NCBI RefSeq assembly: GCF_004357995.1
Contig: NZ_SMTK01000003.1
Location: forward strand, 434,001 to 498,000
Direction of reading: 5' to 3'
DNA length: 64,000 nt
Source of the DNA: Arthrobacter crusticola
Lineage (GTDB): Bacteria; Actinomycetota; Actinomycetes; Actinomycetales; Micrococcaceae
A program made the translations under genes and the position numbers. Positions 54,376-63,237 of the stretch are shown one piece after another (the stretch's first letter is position 1; every line of letters begins with the position of its first letter). A model generated the notes under the pieces. The model did not search any database. It had not been told where the DNA came from and worked only from the letters and a program-made list of their open reading frames with translations.

Positions 54376-56922
54376 ATGGCATTTCTGCTCTACCGGCTCG
54401 GCAAGTTCGCCTACCGCAGGCGGTGGTGGGTCGTCTCCGCCTGGCTGGCCGTCATGGTGGCCGTGGGGGCCTCCGCCGTCTTCTTCTCCGGCACCCTCAC
54501 CAACAACTTCTCCATCCCCGGCACCGAGTCCCAGCGCGTCGCGGACCAGCTGCGGCGCGAACTGCCCGAGGCCGTCGGCGGCACCGGGACGGTCGTCTTC
54601 CGGACCGAGAACGGCGCGGCCTTCACCCCGGACCAGGAGGCTGCGGTCCGGGAGGCCCTCGCCGGCGTCGCCGACCTCGACGGCGTCAGGTCGGTCGTCG
54701 ACCCCTTCGCCGTGACGGAGCAGCTCGACGGGGGACGGTCGGAGCTTGAGAGCGGCCGCGCCGAGCTTGCCGCAGGAGAGGAGCAGCTGGCCTCGGGCCG
54801 GCAGCAGCTCGAGGAGGGCCAGCAGCAGCTCGACTCCCAGCGGGACCAGCTTGAACAGAGTGCGGCCTCCCTGCCGGGTCCTGCCCTGGATGCCGCCCGG
54901 GCCCAGCTCGCCGAGGGGCAGCAGCGCCTCGACGCCGGCCGGGCCGAGCTTGAGGGCAGCGCGGCCGAACTCGAGCGGGGCAGGACCGAACTCGAACTGG
55001 CCGAACGCCGCCTCGGGGCCTCCTCGGGCATCCGACTGGTGGCGGAGGACCGGTCCGCCGCCGTCGCCAGCGTCCAGTTCGAGAAGTCCATCAACGCCGT
55101 GTCCCCGGAACTGCGCGAAGCCGTGCAGGAGGAGGCCGGAACCGCCGCCGGCGGCGGCGTCACCGTGGACTACAGCAAGGACATCGTCGAGGACGTCTCC
55201 GAGATCTTCGGCTACGCCGAGGTCATCGGCCTGCTCGTCGCCGCCCTGGTCCTTGTCCTCATGCTGGGTACGCTCGTCGCCGCAGGCCTTCCCCTCCTGA
55301 TGGCCGTGATCGGTGTCGGCGTCGGGGTGGGCATCACCTTCGCCCTGTCCGGGATCATCGAGATGAACAGCATCTCCCCGGTCCTGGCGCTGATGCTGGG
55401 TCTGGCCGTGGGCATCGACTACTCCCTCTTCATCGTGAACCGGCACCGCACGCAACTCCTGCACGGGATGGGCCTTGAGGAGTCGGTCGGCCGGGCCACA
55501 GGCACCGCCGGCAACGCCGTCCTCTTCGCCGGGCTCACCGTCGTGGTCGCGCTGGCGGCTCTCGCCGTGCCCGGCCTGCCGTTCCTCACCGTCATGGGCC
55601 TGTCCGCCGCGGGAACAGTCGCCGTCTCGGTGCTCGTGGCCCTGACCCTCACCCCGGCCCTGCTCGCCGTTCTCGGCACCCGGCTCATCTCCGCGCGGGC
55701 GTGGGCCCGCAACGCCCACCGGTCCAGCGGGACCTCCCCGGAGGAGGAGCAGCGGGCCCAGGACCGGCGGGCCGAGGGCGGCCGCGGCTGGGGCGGCCTC
55801 GTCACCCGCAGGCCGGCGCTCACCCTCGTGGCCGGCGTCCTGCTGCTCGGCGCCATCGCCGTGCCCGCTGCCCAGCTGCGGGTGGGCCTGCCCGACGGCG
55901 GATCCGAGCCCGCCGACTCCACCGCCTTTCAGGCCTACAGCACCGTCGACGAAAAGTTCGGCGAGGGCGCCAACGGTCCGCTGATCGTCGTCGGGGCGAT
56001 GCCGGCCACCGCGGACGAGGCTGCCCTGGCCGAACTGCAGCTCGACGTCAACGACCTGCTGGCAGACATCCCCGACGTCGCCGCCTCGGTTCCCGCTTCG
56101 GTGAGCGCCGACGGGCGCACCGCCGTCTTCCAGGTGCTCCCCGAGGAGGGGCCGGCCAGCGAATCCACCGAGGACCTCGTGCGCACCCTGCGCGCCTCCT
56201 CCGACGGCATCGAGGACACGACCGGGGTCTCCGTGTCGGTGACCGGCCAGACGGCCGCGAACATCGATGTCTCGGCCCGGCTGATGGAGGCCATGCCGCT
56301 CTACCTGGCCATCGTCGTCGGGCTTTCGCTGCTCCTGCTCCTGCTGGTGTTCCGCTCGGTGCTCGTGCCGCTCATCGCGACGGCCGGGTTCCTGCTCTCC
56401 CTGCTGGCGAGCTTCGGGGCCACCGTGGCGATCTACCAGTGGGGCTGGTTCGGGGACCTCTTCGGCGTGACCAACCCCGGCCCGATCCTCAGCTTCCTGC
56501 CCATCATCCTGATCGGGGTGCTGTTCGGGCTCGCGATGGACTACCAGATGTTCCTCGTCTCGGGAATGCGCGAGGCGTATGTCCACGGGGGGAGCGCCCG
56601 GGCCGCGGTGAGGGTCGGGTTCAGCCACGGCGCACGGGTTGTCACAGCGGCGGCGATCATCATGGTGTCGGTGTTCGCCGGCTTCGTGTTCTCGCACCTG
56701 ACCATGGTCCGGCCGATCGGTTTCGGGCTGGCCTTCGGAGTGCTCCTCGACGCCTTCGTGGTGCGCATGACGCTCGTGCCCGCCGCGATGTACCTGCTGG
56801 GCCGGAAGGCCTGGTGGCTGCCGCGCTGGCTGGATACGATCCTGCCCGACGTCGACGTCGAGGGGGCGAAGCTCACCCCGCGGCCCGAACCGCAGCGGGA
56901 GCCCGTGCCGGCAGCGGGCTGA
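54376..56922 (+). CDS. MMPL-family (RND superfamily) exporter
   Basis: 848 residues. The protein has the MMPL layout of two halves, each with a membrane helix, a large extracytoplasmic loop and five or six helices. The first loop contains repeated units of LxxGRxELxxGxxQL (about 120-215), predicted as long alpha-helical coiled segments, as in other actinobacterial MMPL proteins. Essential proton-relay positions are in the GLAVGIDYSLFIVNRHR and LFGLAMDYQMFLVSGMREAY segments, where Asp-Tyr pairs are the MmpL3-type motif. It exports a lipid, drug or other hydrophobic compound under its TetR regulator. Confidence 0.9.
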   Translation: MAFLLYRLGKFAYRRRWWVVSAWLAVMVAVGASAVFFSGTLTNNFSIPGTESQRVADQLRRELPEAVGGTGTVVFRTENGAAFTPDQEAAVREALAGVADLDGVRSVVDPFAVTEQLDGGRSELESGRAELAAGEEQLASGRQQLEEGQQQLDSQRDQLEQSAASLPGPALDAARAQLAEGQQRLDAGRAELEGSAAELERGRTELELAERRLGASSGIRLVAEDRSAAVASVQFEKSINAVSPELREAVQEEAGTAAGGGVTVDYSKDIVEDVSEIFGYAEVIGLLVAALVLVLMLGTLVAAGLPLLMAVIGVGVGVGITFALSGIIEMNSISPVLALMLGLAVGIDYSLFIVNRHRTQLLHGMGLEESVGRATGTAGNAVLFAGLTVVVALAALAVPGLPFLTVMGLSAAGTVAVSVLVALTLTPALLAVLGTRLISARAWARNAHRSSGTSPEEEQRAQDRRAEGGRGWGGLVTRRPALTLVAGVLLLGAIAVPAAQLRVGLPDGGSEPADSTAFQAYSTVDEKFGEGANGPLIVVGAMPATADEAALAELQLDVNDLLADIPDVAASVPASVSADGRTAVFQVLPEEGPASESTEDLVRTLRASSDGIEDTTGVSVSVTGQTAANIDVSARLMEAMPLYLAIVVGLSLLLLLLVFRSVLVPLIATAGFLLSLLASFGATVAIYQWGWFGDLFGVTNPGPILSFLPIILIGVLFGLAMDYQMFLVSGMREAYVHGGSARAAVRVGFSHGARVVTAAAIIMVSVFAGFVFSHLTMVRPIGFGLAFGVLLDAFVVRMTLVPAAMYLLGRKAWWLPRWLDTILPDVDVEGAKLTPRPEPQREPVPAAG

Positions 56923-56955
56923 CCGCCGGCCCACCCTTTCGCGACCGAACGGCCC

Positions 56956-57001
56956 GAAAGCGACCGCCGCGCCGGATATATCCGGCGCGGCGGTCGCTTT
57001 C
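56956..57001 (+). terminator. 46-bp perfect palindrome after the MMPL gene
   Basis: Two 23-base arms, 56956-56978 and 56979-57001, are exact complements with no spacer. The end of the right arm runs into CTTTCCC. It lies 33 bases past the MMPL stop and acts most simply as its terminator. Confidence 0.75.
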
Positions 57002-57057
57002 CCGGGCCGCGGTCGCTCTCGGGGTCGCGGACCGCTCCCGCGGTGTGCCCCGGAGGA

Positions 57058-57107
57058 CCACATGGTGGCCCTTGCAAACTATCTCACCATGTGGACGGAT
57101 TCCGTCC
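57058..57107 (+). promoter_or_regulatory. Adjacent inverted repeats before the APC permease gene
   Basis: CCACATGGTG (57058-57067) and CACCATGTGG (57085-57094) are a perfect inverted repeat 17 bases apart; the perfect 7-1-7 palindrome GGACGGA-t-TCCGTCC (57093-57107) abuts it. Together they could be operators or a leader structure 80 bases before the permease start. No nearby regulator gene is an obvious match. Confidence 0.5.
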
Positions 57108-57185
57108 CAGCGGCTGGACCTCAATACGCTTGTCTGGGCAGTTTTTCCCCCGCTGCCGCACCCCCCTTGTGAAAGTTGCAGGCCA

Positions 57186-58709
57186 TTGAACCTATTGCGC
57201 ACAAAATCGATTGAGCAGTCGATTGCAGACTCGGACGAAAAGGGGCGCCGGCTCAAGCGTTCCCTGAACACGTGGGACCTCATGATCATGGGCGTTGCCG
57301 TGGCCGTGGGTGCGGGGATCTTCTCCGTCGGAGCCCAGGCCGCCGCGTTCAATGCCGGACCGGCCGTCACCATCTCCTTTGTGCTCGCCGCGATCACCTG
57401 CGCGCTGGCCATCATGTGCTACGCCGAATTCGCCACCGCCATTCCCGTGGCCGGCAGCGCCTATGTCTTCACCTACGCCACCATGGGCGAACTCATCGCC
57501 TGGGTCATCGGCTGGAACCTTATCCTCGAGCTCCTCATGGCCGCGGCCGTCATCGCGAAGTTCTGGGGCATCTACCTCAGCGACCTGTTCGCGGTGCTCA
57601 ACCTCGACGTGCCCTCGGAGATCAGCTTCTTCGGGCTTCCCCTCTACTGGGGACCGCTGCTGATCGTCGCGATCTTCACCGCCGTGCTGGTGCTGGGCAC
57701 CAAGCTCTCCGCCCGCGTGAACAGCGTCTTTACCGTCATCAAGATCGCGATCGTCCTCTTCGTCATCGTCGTCGGGTTCTTCTACGTCAGCCCCGAGAAC
57801 TACACGCCGTTCGTGCCGGAATCCCAGCCGCCGGCCGACACCGAGGCCAAGTGGGCCGACCAGCCCTTCCTGTCCTTCCTCTCCGGAGCCACCCCGTCGG
57901 CGTTCGGCTTCACCGGAATCATCTCCGGCGCCGCGCTGGTCTTCTTCGCCTTCATCGGCTTCGACGTCGTCGCGACCTCGGCGGAAGAGGTCAAGAACCC
58001 GAGCCGGACCCTGCCGCGCGGCATCTTCGCCGGCCTGGCCGTCGTTACGGTGCTCTACATCCTCGTGACCCTCGTGGTCACCGGCATGGTTTCCCACACC
58101 GAGCTCGGTGAGTCGGGCGCCCCGTCCCTGGCGACCGCGTTCCAGCTCGTCGGCGCCGACTGGGCCGCCGGAGTCATTTCGATCGGCAGCCTCATCGGCC
58201 TGACCACCGTCATCATGGTGCTGCTCATGGGCCTGGCCCGGGTGGTCTTCGCCCTGAGCCGGGACGGGCTGATGCCCCGCTTCCTGAGCCGCACCTCCGA
58301 GAAGCGCGGCACCCCCGCCCGCACGCAGATCCTGTGCGGCGTCGTCGTCGCCCTGCTCGCCGGGTTCACCCAGGTCGAGATCCTCGCCGAAATGATCAAC
58401 ATCGGCACCCTCTCCGCCTTCATCATGGTCAGCGTCGGCATCCTGGTGCTGCGGCGCAAGCGACCTGACCTGTTGCCGGCGTTCCGGGTGCCCTTCGGCA
58501 AGATCATCCCGATCGTGTCGGCGCTGCTGTGCATCTACCTGATGCTCAACCTCGCCACGATCACCTGGGTGTTCTTCGCCGCATGGCTGGTCGCCGGATT
58601 CGCCATCTACTTCGCCTACGGCTACCGCCACTCCCAGCTCAATGCGAAGACCGCGGCGGGCTCGACCGAGCCGGATGCCGACGAGATGGTCGGCGCCGGG
58701 ACGCGCTGA
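57186..58709 (+). CDS. APC-family amino acid permease (CAT/YfnA-like)
   Basis: About 507 residues from TTG 57186 (leading LNLLRTKSIEQSIADSDEKG), the only early start consistent with typical length. The APC motif is in the first helix, NTWDLMIMGVAVAVGAGIFSVGAQAA, with the amide loop MCYAEFATAIPVAGSAYVFTYATMGE; a consensus helix-6 segment is FFAFIGFDVVATSAEEVKNPSRTLPRG. It has 12-13 helices. It most resembles cationic amino-acid transporters. It is monocistronic with its own terminator. Given nearby agmatine/putrescine genes it could import a basic amino acid or polyamine. Confidence 0.87.
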   Translation: MNLLRTKSIEQSIADSDEKGRRLKRSLNTWDLMIMGVAVAVGAGIFSVGAQAAAFNAGPAVTISFVLAAITCALAIMCYAEFATAIPVAGSAYVFTYATMGELIAWVIGWNLILELLMAAAVIAKFWGIYLSDLFAVLNLDVPSEISFFGLPLYWGPLLIVAIFTAVLVLGTKLSARVNSVFTVIKIAIVLFVIVVGFFYVSPENYTPFVPESQPPADTEAKWADQPFLSFLSGATPSAFGFTGIISGAALVFFAFIGFDVVATSAEEVKNPSRTLPRGIFAGLAVVTVLYILVTLVVTGMVSHTELGESGAPSLATAFQLVGADWAAGVISIGSLIGLTTVIMVLLMGLARVVFALSRDGLMPRFLSRTSEKRGTPARTQILCGVVVALLAGFTQVEILAEMINIGTLSAFIMVSVGILVLRRKRPDLLPAFRVPFGKIIPIVSALLCIYLMLNLATITWVFFAAWLVAGFAIYFAYGYRHSQLNAKTAAGSTEPDADEMVGAGTR

Positions 58710-58907
58710 CGCCTCCGTTCACGACGAACACACCCCAAAACGACGGGCGCACCGGAAATATCCGGTGCGCCCGTCGTTTTCGTGTACCTAGGCCGCATTG
58801 CGGCGCCGCGGTCCGGTGGATCGCTCCCCGCGAATGCCGACGGCCCCGGAGCGGCCCGTCGGGAGGCGATGACACCTCCGTTCACGACGAACGCACCCCG
58901 AAACGAC
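58700..58907. repeat. 46-bp direct repeat: 58700-58745 and 58862-58907
   Basis: The end of the APC permease gene and following bases (58700-58745) recur at 58862-58907 with about five mismatches; the core CCTCCGTTCACGACGAAC is identical. Each copy leads towards a hairpin. It looks like duplication of a gene 3' end with its terminator. Confidence 0.75.
58737..58782 (+). terminator. Terminator of the APC permease gene
   Basis: A near-perfect hairpin, AAAACGACGGGCGCACCGGA paired with its complement, has a four-base loop (58738-58757 with 58762-58781). It has flanking A and T tracts, the best rho-independent type in the window. Confidence 0.85.
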
Positions 58908-58918
58908 AGACGCACCTT

Positions 58919-58962
58919 AAAACGTCGAACGCACCTGGAAAACCGGGTGCGTTCGACGTTTT
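58919..58962 (-). terminator. Terminator between the permease and catalase genes
   Basis: AAAACGTCGAACGCACC (58919-58935) and its exact complement (58946-58962) form a 17-base stem with a ten-base loop and A/T tracts. It lies 27 bases beyond the catalase stop. Confidence 0.85.
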
Positions 58963-58988
58963 CTGGCGCGTGCGGCGCGGAAGGGCTC

Positions 58989-60476
58989 CTAGTACAGGGC
59001 CGCTTCCGACTCCGACGCGGGGGTCTCACCGGAGCCGAGGTTGGCCCTCAGCTTGGCGCCGAGGTCGGCGTCGACGTTGGTCCAGTACTGGATGGCCCGC
59101 TCGCGGATCTCGGAGCTGACCACGCCGCCGACGGCGCCGGTGATCGTCTCCAGGAACCGGGCCCGGGCCGCGTCGTCGAAGACCTCGCGGTAGAGCGTGC
59201 CGGCCTGGCCGAAATCGTCGTCCTCGGCGTGCAGGGTGTGCGCGGCGCGCACGAGCTCGCCGTCGTTCTCCCAGCCGCCGTGCGGACCGTAGAGGGCCGG
59301 GTCGGCCGCGGGGCCGCCCACCGAGTTCGGCGCGTACACCGGAGTGGAGGCGGAGTTGAAGTGGTACCGGCCCGCGCCGTCCTTGGAGTAGTTGCGCACC
59401 TCGCTCTTGGGCATGTTCACGGGCAGCTGCGCGTGGTTGGTGCCCACGCGGTAGCGGTGCGCATCGGCGTAGGAGAAGATGCGCGCCTGCAGCATGCGGT
59501 CGGGGCTTGCGGCGATGCCGGGCACGAAGTTCGACGGCGCGAAGGTGGCCTGCTCGATCTGCGCGAAGTAGTTCTCCGGGTTGCGGTTCAGCGTCAGCTT
59601 CCCGACCGGGATCAGCGGGTAGTCGGCGTGCGGCCAGACCTTCGTGAGGTCGAACGGGTTGAACCGGTAGTCCTTGGCGTCGTCGTAGGGCATGACCTGG
59701 ACCTTGAGGTCCCAGCTCGGGTGGTTGCCCTTGGCGATGTTCTCGGAGAGGTCCCGCAGGTGGTGGTCGGCGTCCGAGCCGGCCAGGGACTCCGCCTCGT
59801 CGACCGTGAGGGTTTCGTGGCCCTGGTTGGACTTGAAGTGGTACTTGACCCAGAACTTCTCACCGGCCTCGTTGATCCACATGTAGGTGTGCGAGCCGTA
59901 GCCGTTCATGGTGCGCCAGGAGGCGGGAAGGCCGCGGTCGCCCATCAGCCATGTCACCTGGTGGGCGGATTCCGGGCTCAGGGTCCAGAAGTCCCACTGC
60001 ATGTCGGCATCGCGCAGGTTGGTGCCGGGGAGGCGCTTCTGCGAGTGGATGAAGTCCGGGAACTTGATGCCGTCGCGGATGAAGAAGACCGGGGTGTTAT
60101 TTCCCACGAGGTCGTAGTTGCCCTCGGAGGTGTAGAACTTCAGGGCGAAGCCGCGGGGATCGCGCCAGGTGTCGGGGGAGCCCTGCTCACCGGCGACGGA
60201 GGAGAAGCGCAGCAGCGTCTCGGTGACGGCGCCGGTCTGGAACAGGGCCGCCTTGGTGTACATGCTGACGTCTTCGGTGGTCTCGAAGACACCGAAGGCT
60301 CCGCCGCCCTTGGCGTGGACCACGCGCTCGGGGATCCGTTCGCGGTTGAACTGGGCGAGCTTCTCGATCAGGTAGTGGTCGGTCAGCGGGATCGCTCCGT
60401 CGCGGCCGATCGCTGACGAGTTGCTGTCGTCGACGACGGGCGCCCCGGACTGCGTAGTGCTGAAATTGGCGTTCAC
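58989..60476 (-). CDS. katA: Monofunctional haem catalase
   Basis: 495 residues from GTG 60476 with AGGAG five bases upstream. The active-site His is in [12 protein letters not shown], the distal Asn region in [23 protein letters not shown], and the proximal haem-ligand Tyr in [17 protein letters not shown]. It dismutates H2O2, which the neighbouring putrescine oxidase also generates. The GTG overlaps the stop of the Fur-family gene by four bases (GTGA), so regulator and catalase are co-translated, as in catR-catA and furA-katG systems. Confidence 0.96.
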   Translation of the reverse strand: MNANFSTTQSGAPVVDDSNSSAIGRDGAIPLTDHYLIEKLAQFNRERIPERVVHAKGGGAFGVFETTEDVSMYTKAALFQTGAVTETLLRFSSVAGEQGSPDTWRDPRGFALKFYTSEGNYDLVGNNTPVFFIRDGIKFPDFIHSQKRLPGTNLRDADMQWDFWTLSPESAHQVTWLMGDRGLPASWRTMNGYGSHTYMWINEAGEKFWVKYHFKSNQGHETLTVDEAESLAGSDADHHLRDLSENIAKGNHPSWDLKVQVMPYDDAKDYRFNPFDLTKVWPHADYPLIPVGKLTLNRNPENYFAQIEQATFAPSNFVPGIAASPDRMLQARIFSYADAHRYRVGTNHAQLPVNMPKSEVRNYSKDGAGRYHFNSASTPVYAPNSVGGPAADPALYGPHGGWENDGELVRAAHTLHAEDDDFGQAGTLYREVFDDAARARFLETITGAVGGVVSSEIRERAIQYWTNVDADLGAKLRANLGSGETPASESEAALY

Positions 60477-60979
60477 TGTGCTCCTGTTTCTGTGGTGCTG
60501 CTGGGGTAAATCGTTAGGCCGGCGGCGGGGGCGCGGCAGTCGCCGCACAGCCCCTGGTAGAGGACGTCGGCGATCTGGATGGTCATCCCGGCCGAGCCGG
60601 GGGACCACTGCGGGGTCAGGCAGGGGGCGTGGCCGACGGCGCACTCCACGTCCTCGATCCGTCCGCAGGCCGTGCACACCGCGTGATGGTGGTTGTCACC
60701 GACTCGGGTCTCGTACCGGGCGGGGGAGTGGGGGGTCTCGATGCGGCGCAGCAGGCCCAGGGCCGTGAGGTCGGCGAGGATGACGTACACCGACTGCACG
60801 GCGATGTGCGGCAGTTCCTGGCGCACGGCCGCGGCGGCATCGTCGGCGGTCGCATGGGGGAAGCGCTCGACGGCGGTGAGGACGGCGAGGCGCTGCCGGG
60901 TCACCCGGCGCCCGGAGCCCCGCAGCTCCTGCGACCACTGCGCCTCGCGCGCGGTGGAATGCGGAGCGGTGTCGGTCAT
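60473..60979 (-). CDS. Fur-family regulator (PerR/CatR/FurA type)
   Basis: 168 residues. The winged helix is [28 protein letters not shown], with the wing segment [23 protein letters not shown]. Metal sites include [17 protein letters not shown] and the C-terminal [12 protein letters not shown] pairs for structural zinc. The pairing with katA indicates peroxide sensing (CatR/PerR type) rather than iron uptake control. ATG 60979 is preferred; there is no ribosome site, so the message may be leaderless or read from an upstream TTG. An AT-rich imperfect palindrome (61000-61020, TTCTGAGAAATTCATAATAA) is a candidate operator. Confidence 0.93.
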   Translation of the reverse strand: MTDTAPHSTAREAQWSQELRGSGRRVTRQRLAVLTAVERFPHATADDAAAAVRQELPHIAVQSVYVILADLTALGLLRRIETPHSPARYETRVGDNHHHAVCTACGRIEDVECAVGHAPCLTPQWSPGSAGMTIQIADVLYQGLCGDCRAPAAGLTIYPSSTTETGAQ

Positions 60980-61070
60980 GAAGGGAGTCAACCACTAGTT
61001 CTGAGAAATTCATAATAAGGTCCATCTAACTTGCGCCCCGCCGCGCGGCATGGCTGGGTACGGTGGAACG

Positions 61071-61763
61071 ATGAATCTGTTGCGGCGGGCGTGGGCCTGG
61101 ACACTCGATTATGCGTACGTCGGCTTCTGGCAGGTGCACGGGCTCCTCGTGCGCGATGACCCGGCGCGGTACCTCGCGGCCGGGCCCGAGCACTCCGGAG
61201 GGCCCGCGAAGCTGCCGGTGCTGCTGATCCCGGGCGTCTACGAGCCCTGGCAGTTCCTGCGTCCGGTCGCCGCCCACCTGCACCGGGCCGGGCACCCGGT
61301 GCACGTCGTGGAGAAGCTCGGATACAACCGCGGCAGCGTGGCGGCGATGGCGGCACTGGCCGCCGAATACCTCGAAGAACGCGACCTGCGCGACGTCGTC
61401 ATCGTCGCCCACAGCAAGGGCGGACTGATCGGCAAGTACCTGATGACCCTGCCCGGAAGCCGGGTCAGCCGGCTCGTCGCCATCAACACCCCGTTCTCGG
61501 GTTCGATCTATGCGAACTTCTTCGTCCTGCCGAGCATCCGGGCCTTCTCTCCCCAGAACCGCACCCTGGTCTCGCTCGGGAGCAACCTCGAGGTCAATGC
61601 CCGCATCACCTCGATCTACGGGCGTTTCGACCCGCATATCCCCGGCGGCAGTTTCCTGAAAGGGGCGCGCAACATCCAGCTCGAGACCATGGGCCACTTC
61701 CGGCCGATCGCGGACCGCCGGGTACTGAAGATGGTTGACGAGGCGATCGCCGCCGCCGAGTAA
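61071..61763 (+). CDS. Lipase/esterase-like alpha/beta hydrolase
   Basis: 230 residues from ATG 61071 with GGTGG upstream. The oxyanion motif is LLIPGVYEPWQFLRP and the nucleophile elbow is VAHSKGGLIGKYLM. The later His is in ETMGHFRPI. This fits the triacylglycerol lipase / PGAP1-like group. There is no signal peptide, so it is probably cytosolic. Its substrate is unknown. It is divergent from the Fur gene, sharing the AT-rich intergenic region. Confidence 0.87.
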   Translation: MNLLRRAWAWTLDYAYVGFWQVHGLLVRDDPARYLAAGPEHSGGPAKLPVLLIPGVYEPWQFLRPVAAHLHRAGHPVHVVEKLGYNRGSVAAMAALAAEYLEERDLRDVVIVAHSKGGLIGKYLMTLPGSRVSRLVAINTPFSGSIYANFFVLPSIRAFSPQNRTLVSLGSNLEVNARITSIYGRFDPHIPGGSFLKGARNIQLETMGHFRPIADRRVLKMVDEAIAAAE

Positions 61764-61840
61764 CGCCGCCGGGCGTAATCCCTGACGGTTCCGGCGCCGG
61801 TAGTTGCCGTTGCGAACCACATGGCGGCTACACTTTTGGA

Positions 61841-63121
61841 GTGCCCAGACTCCTCGCCGACATCACGCCGTTGAAGGAGAGCAGGGCCTTCCGCCGGCTC
61901 TACATCGGCACGACCCTCTCGGCCACCGGCACCCAGCTCACCCTGGTGGCCGTCAGCCTCCAGGTCTACGCCCTGACCTCCTCGAGCCTGAGCGTGGGCC
62001 TGCTGGGGCTCTTCGCGCTGGTGCCGCTGGTGGTGGCCGGACTGTACGGCGGGGCGATCGCCGACGCCCACGACCGGCGGACGGTGGCACTGTACTCGGG
62101 ACTTGCCCTGTGGCTCACCACCATCGCCATCGCCGCGCAGGCCTGGGCCGGCCTCAACAACGTGTGGCTCCTGTACCTCCTGGTCGCGGTGCAGAGCGGC
62201 GCGGCCGGCGTCAACCAGCCCACGCGCAGTTCGATCATCCCGCGGCTGGTGCGCCCCGAACTCCTGCCGGCCGCCAACGCGCTCAGCATGCTCACCTTCG
62301 GGCTGGCCTTCACCGTCGGGCCGCTGCTGGCGGGCGTCCTGGTGGCACAGGTCGGCTACGCCTGGACCTACACGATCGACGCCGTCACCTTCACCGCCGC
62401 GCTCTGGGCCGTCTTCAGCCTCCCGCCCATGCCGCCCGAGGGCCCCACCCGGCGGGCCGGGCTGTCCTCGGTGCTCGAGGGGTTCCGGTTCCTGGGCACC
62501 CGCCCGAACATCCGCATGACCTTCCTCGTCGACCTTGCCGCCATGATCCTGTCCCAGCCGCGGGCGCTGCTGCCGGCCATCGGCGCCGTCCTGATCGGCG
62601 GCGGGGAACTCACCGTGGGCATCCTGCTCGCGGCGGTGGCGTTCGGCTCGGTGCTGGCGGGCCTGTTCTCCGGCCCGCTCGGCCGGATCCACCGCCAGGG
62701 CCTGGCCGTGCTGTGGTCCATCGTGGGCTGGGGTGCCTCGGTGAGTGCCTTCGGCCTCGTGGTCGTCGCGGCCGGATCCACCGGACCCGGTGCCGGCGGC
62801 GCGGTGACGCCCTGGATCATTCCCGCCGCGCTCTGCCTCGTCCTCGCCGGCATCTCGGACTCCGTCAGTTCGGTGTTCCGCAGCACCATCCTGCAGTCCG
62901 CCACCCCCGATGCGATGCGCGGGCGGCTGCAGGGCGTCTTCATCGTCGTCGTTGCGGGAGGCCCGCGCCTGGGCGACATGGTCGCCGGTGGCGGCGCCGA
63001 GTGGCTGGGGGAGGGCTGGACGCCGGTGATCGGAGGCCTGCTGTGCATCGCCCTCGTGGGCCTGCTGGCGAAGTGGCAGCCCCGTTTCGCCCAGTACGAT
63101 TCGCGCAATCCGCAGGCCTGA
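61841..63121 (+). CDS. MFS transporter (EntS/DHA3-type)
   Basis: 426 residues with 12 helices. Early features are FRRLYIGTTLSATGTQLTLVAVSLQVYALT, and the helix-2/3 loop GAIADAHDRR has the MFS motif-A acidic/basic pattern. DHA3-type family members such as EntS export siderophores or drugs. A TACACT box lies seven bases upstream of the GTG, so the message is probably leaderless. No siderophore genes are in the window, so the substrate is open. Confidence 0.88.
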   Translation: MPRLLADITPLKESRAFRRLYIGTTLSATGTQLTLVAVSLQVYALTSSSLSVGLLGLFALVPLVVAGLYGGAIADAHDRRTVALYSGLALWLTTIAIAAQAWAGLNNVWLLYLLVAVQSGAAGVNQPTRSSIIPRLVRPELLPAANALSMLTFGLAFTVGPLLAGVLVAQVGYAWTYTIDAVTFTAALWAVFSLPPMPPEGPTRRAGLSSVLEGFRFLGTRPNIRMTFLVDLAAMILSQPRALLPAIGAVLIGGGELTVGILLAAVAFGSVLAGLFSGPLGRIHRQGLAVLWSIVGWGASVSAFGLVVVAAGSTGPGAGGAVTPWIIPAALCLVLAGISDSVSSVFRSTILQSATPDAMRGRLQGVFIVVVAGGPRLGDMVAGGGAEWLGEGWTPVIGGLLCIALVGLLAKWQPRFAQYDSRNPQA

Positions 63122-63237
63122 CACCGCGGCCCGTGCCGCTTTCACCCTGCCCTCCCGGCGGCTCGGGAACCGGTGGAACGGAGCGCCGCGCCCGGCCGTT
63201 CTCCCTAGACAAGACCCTCTGAAGGAGATGCCCTACA

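Noticed and set aside
54343-57063. A 906-codon minus-strand frame opposite the MMPL gene, and similar long frames opposite the GT2 and APC genes
   Set aside because: These are high-GC shadows with biased composition (Gly, Arg, Asp, His) and no ribosome site or family signature.
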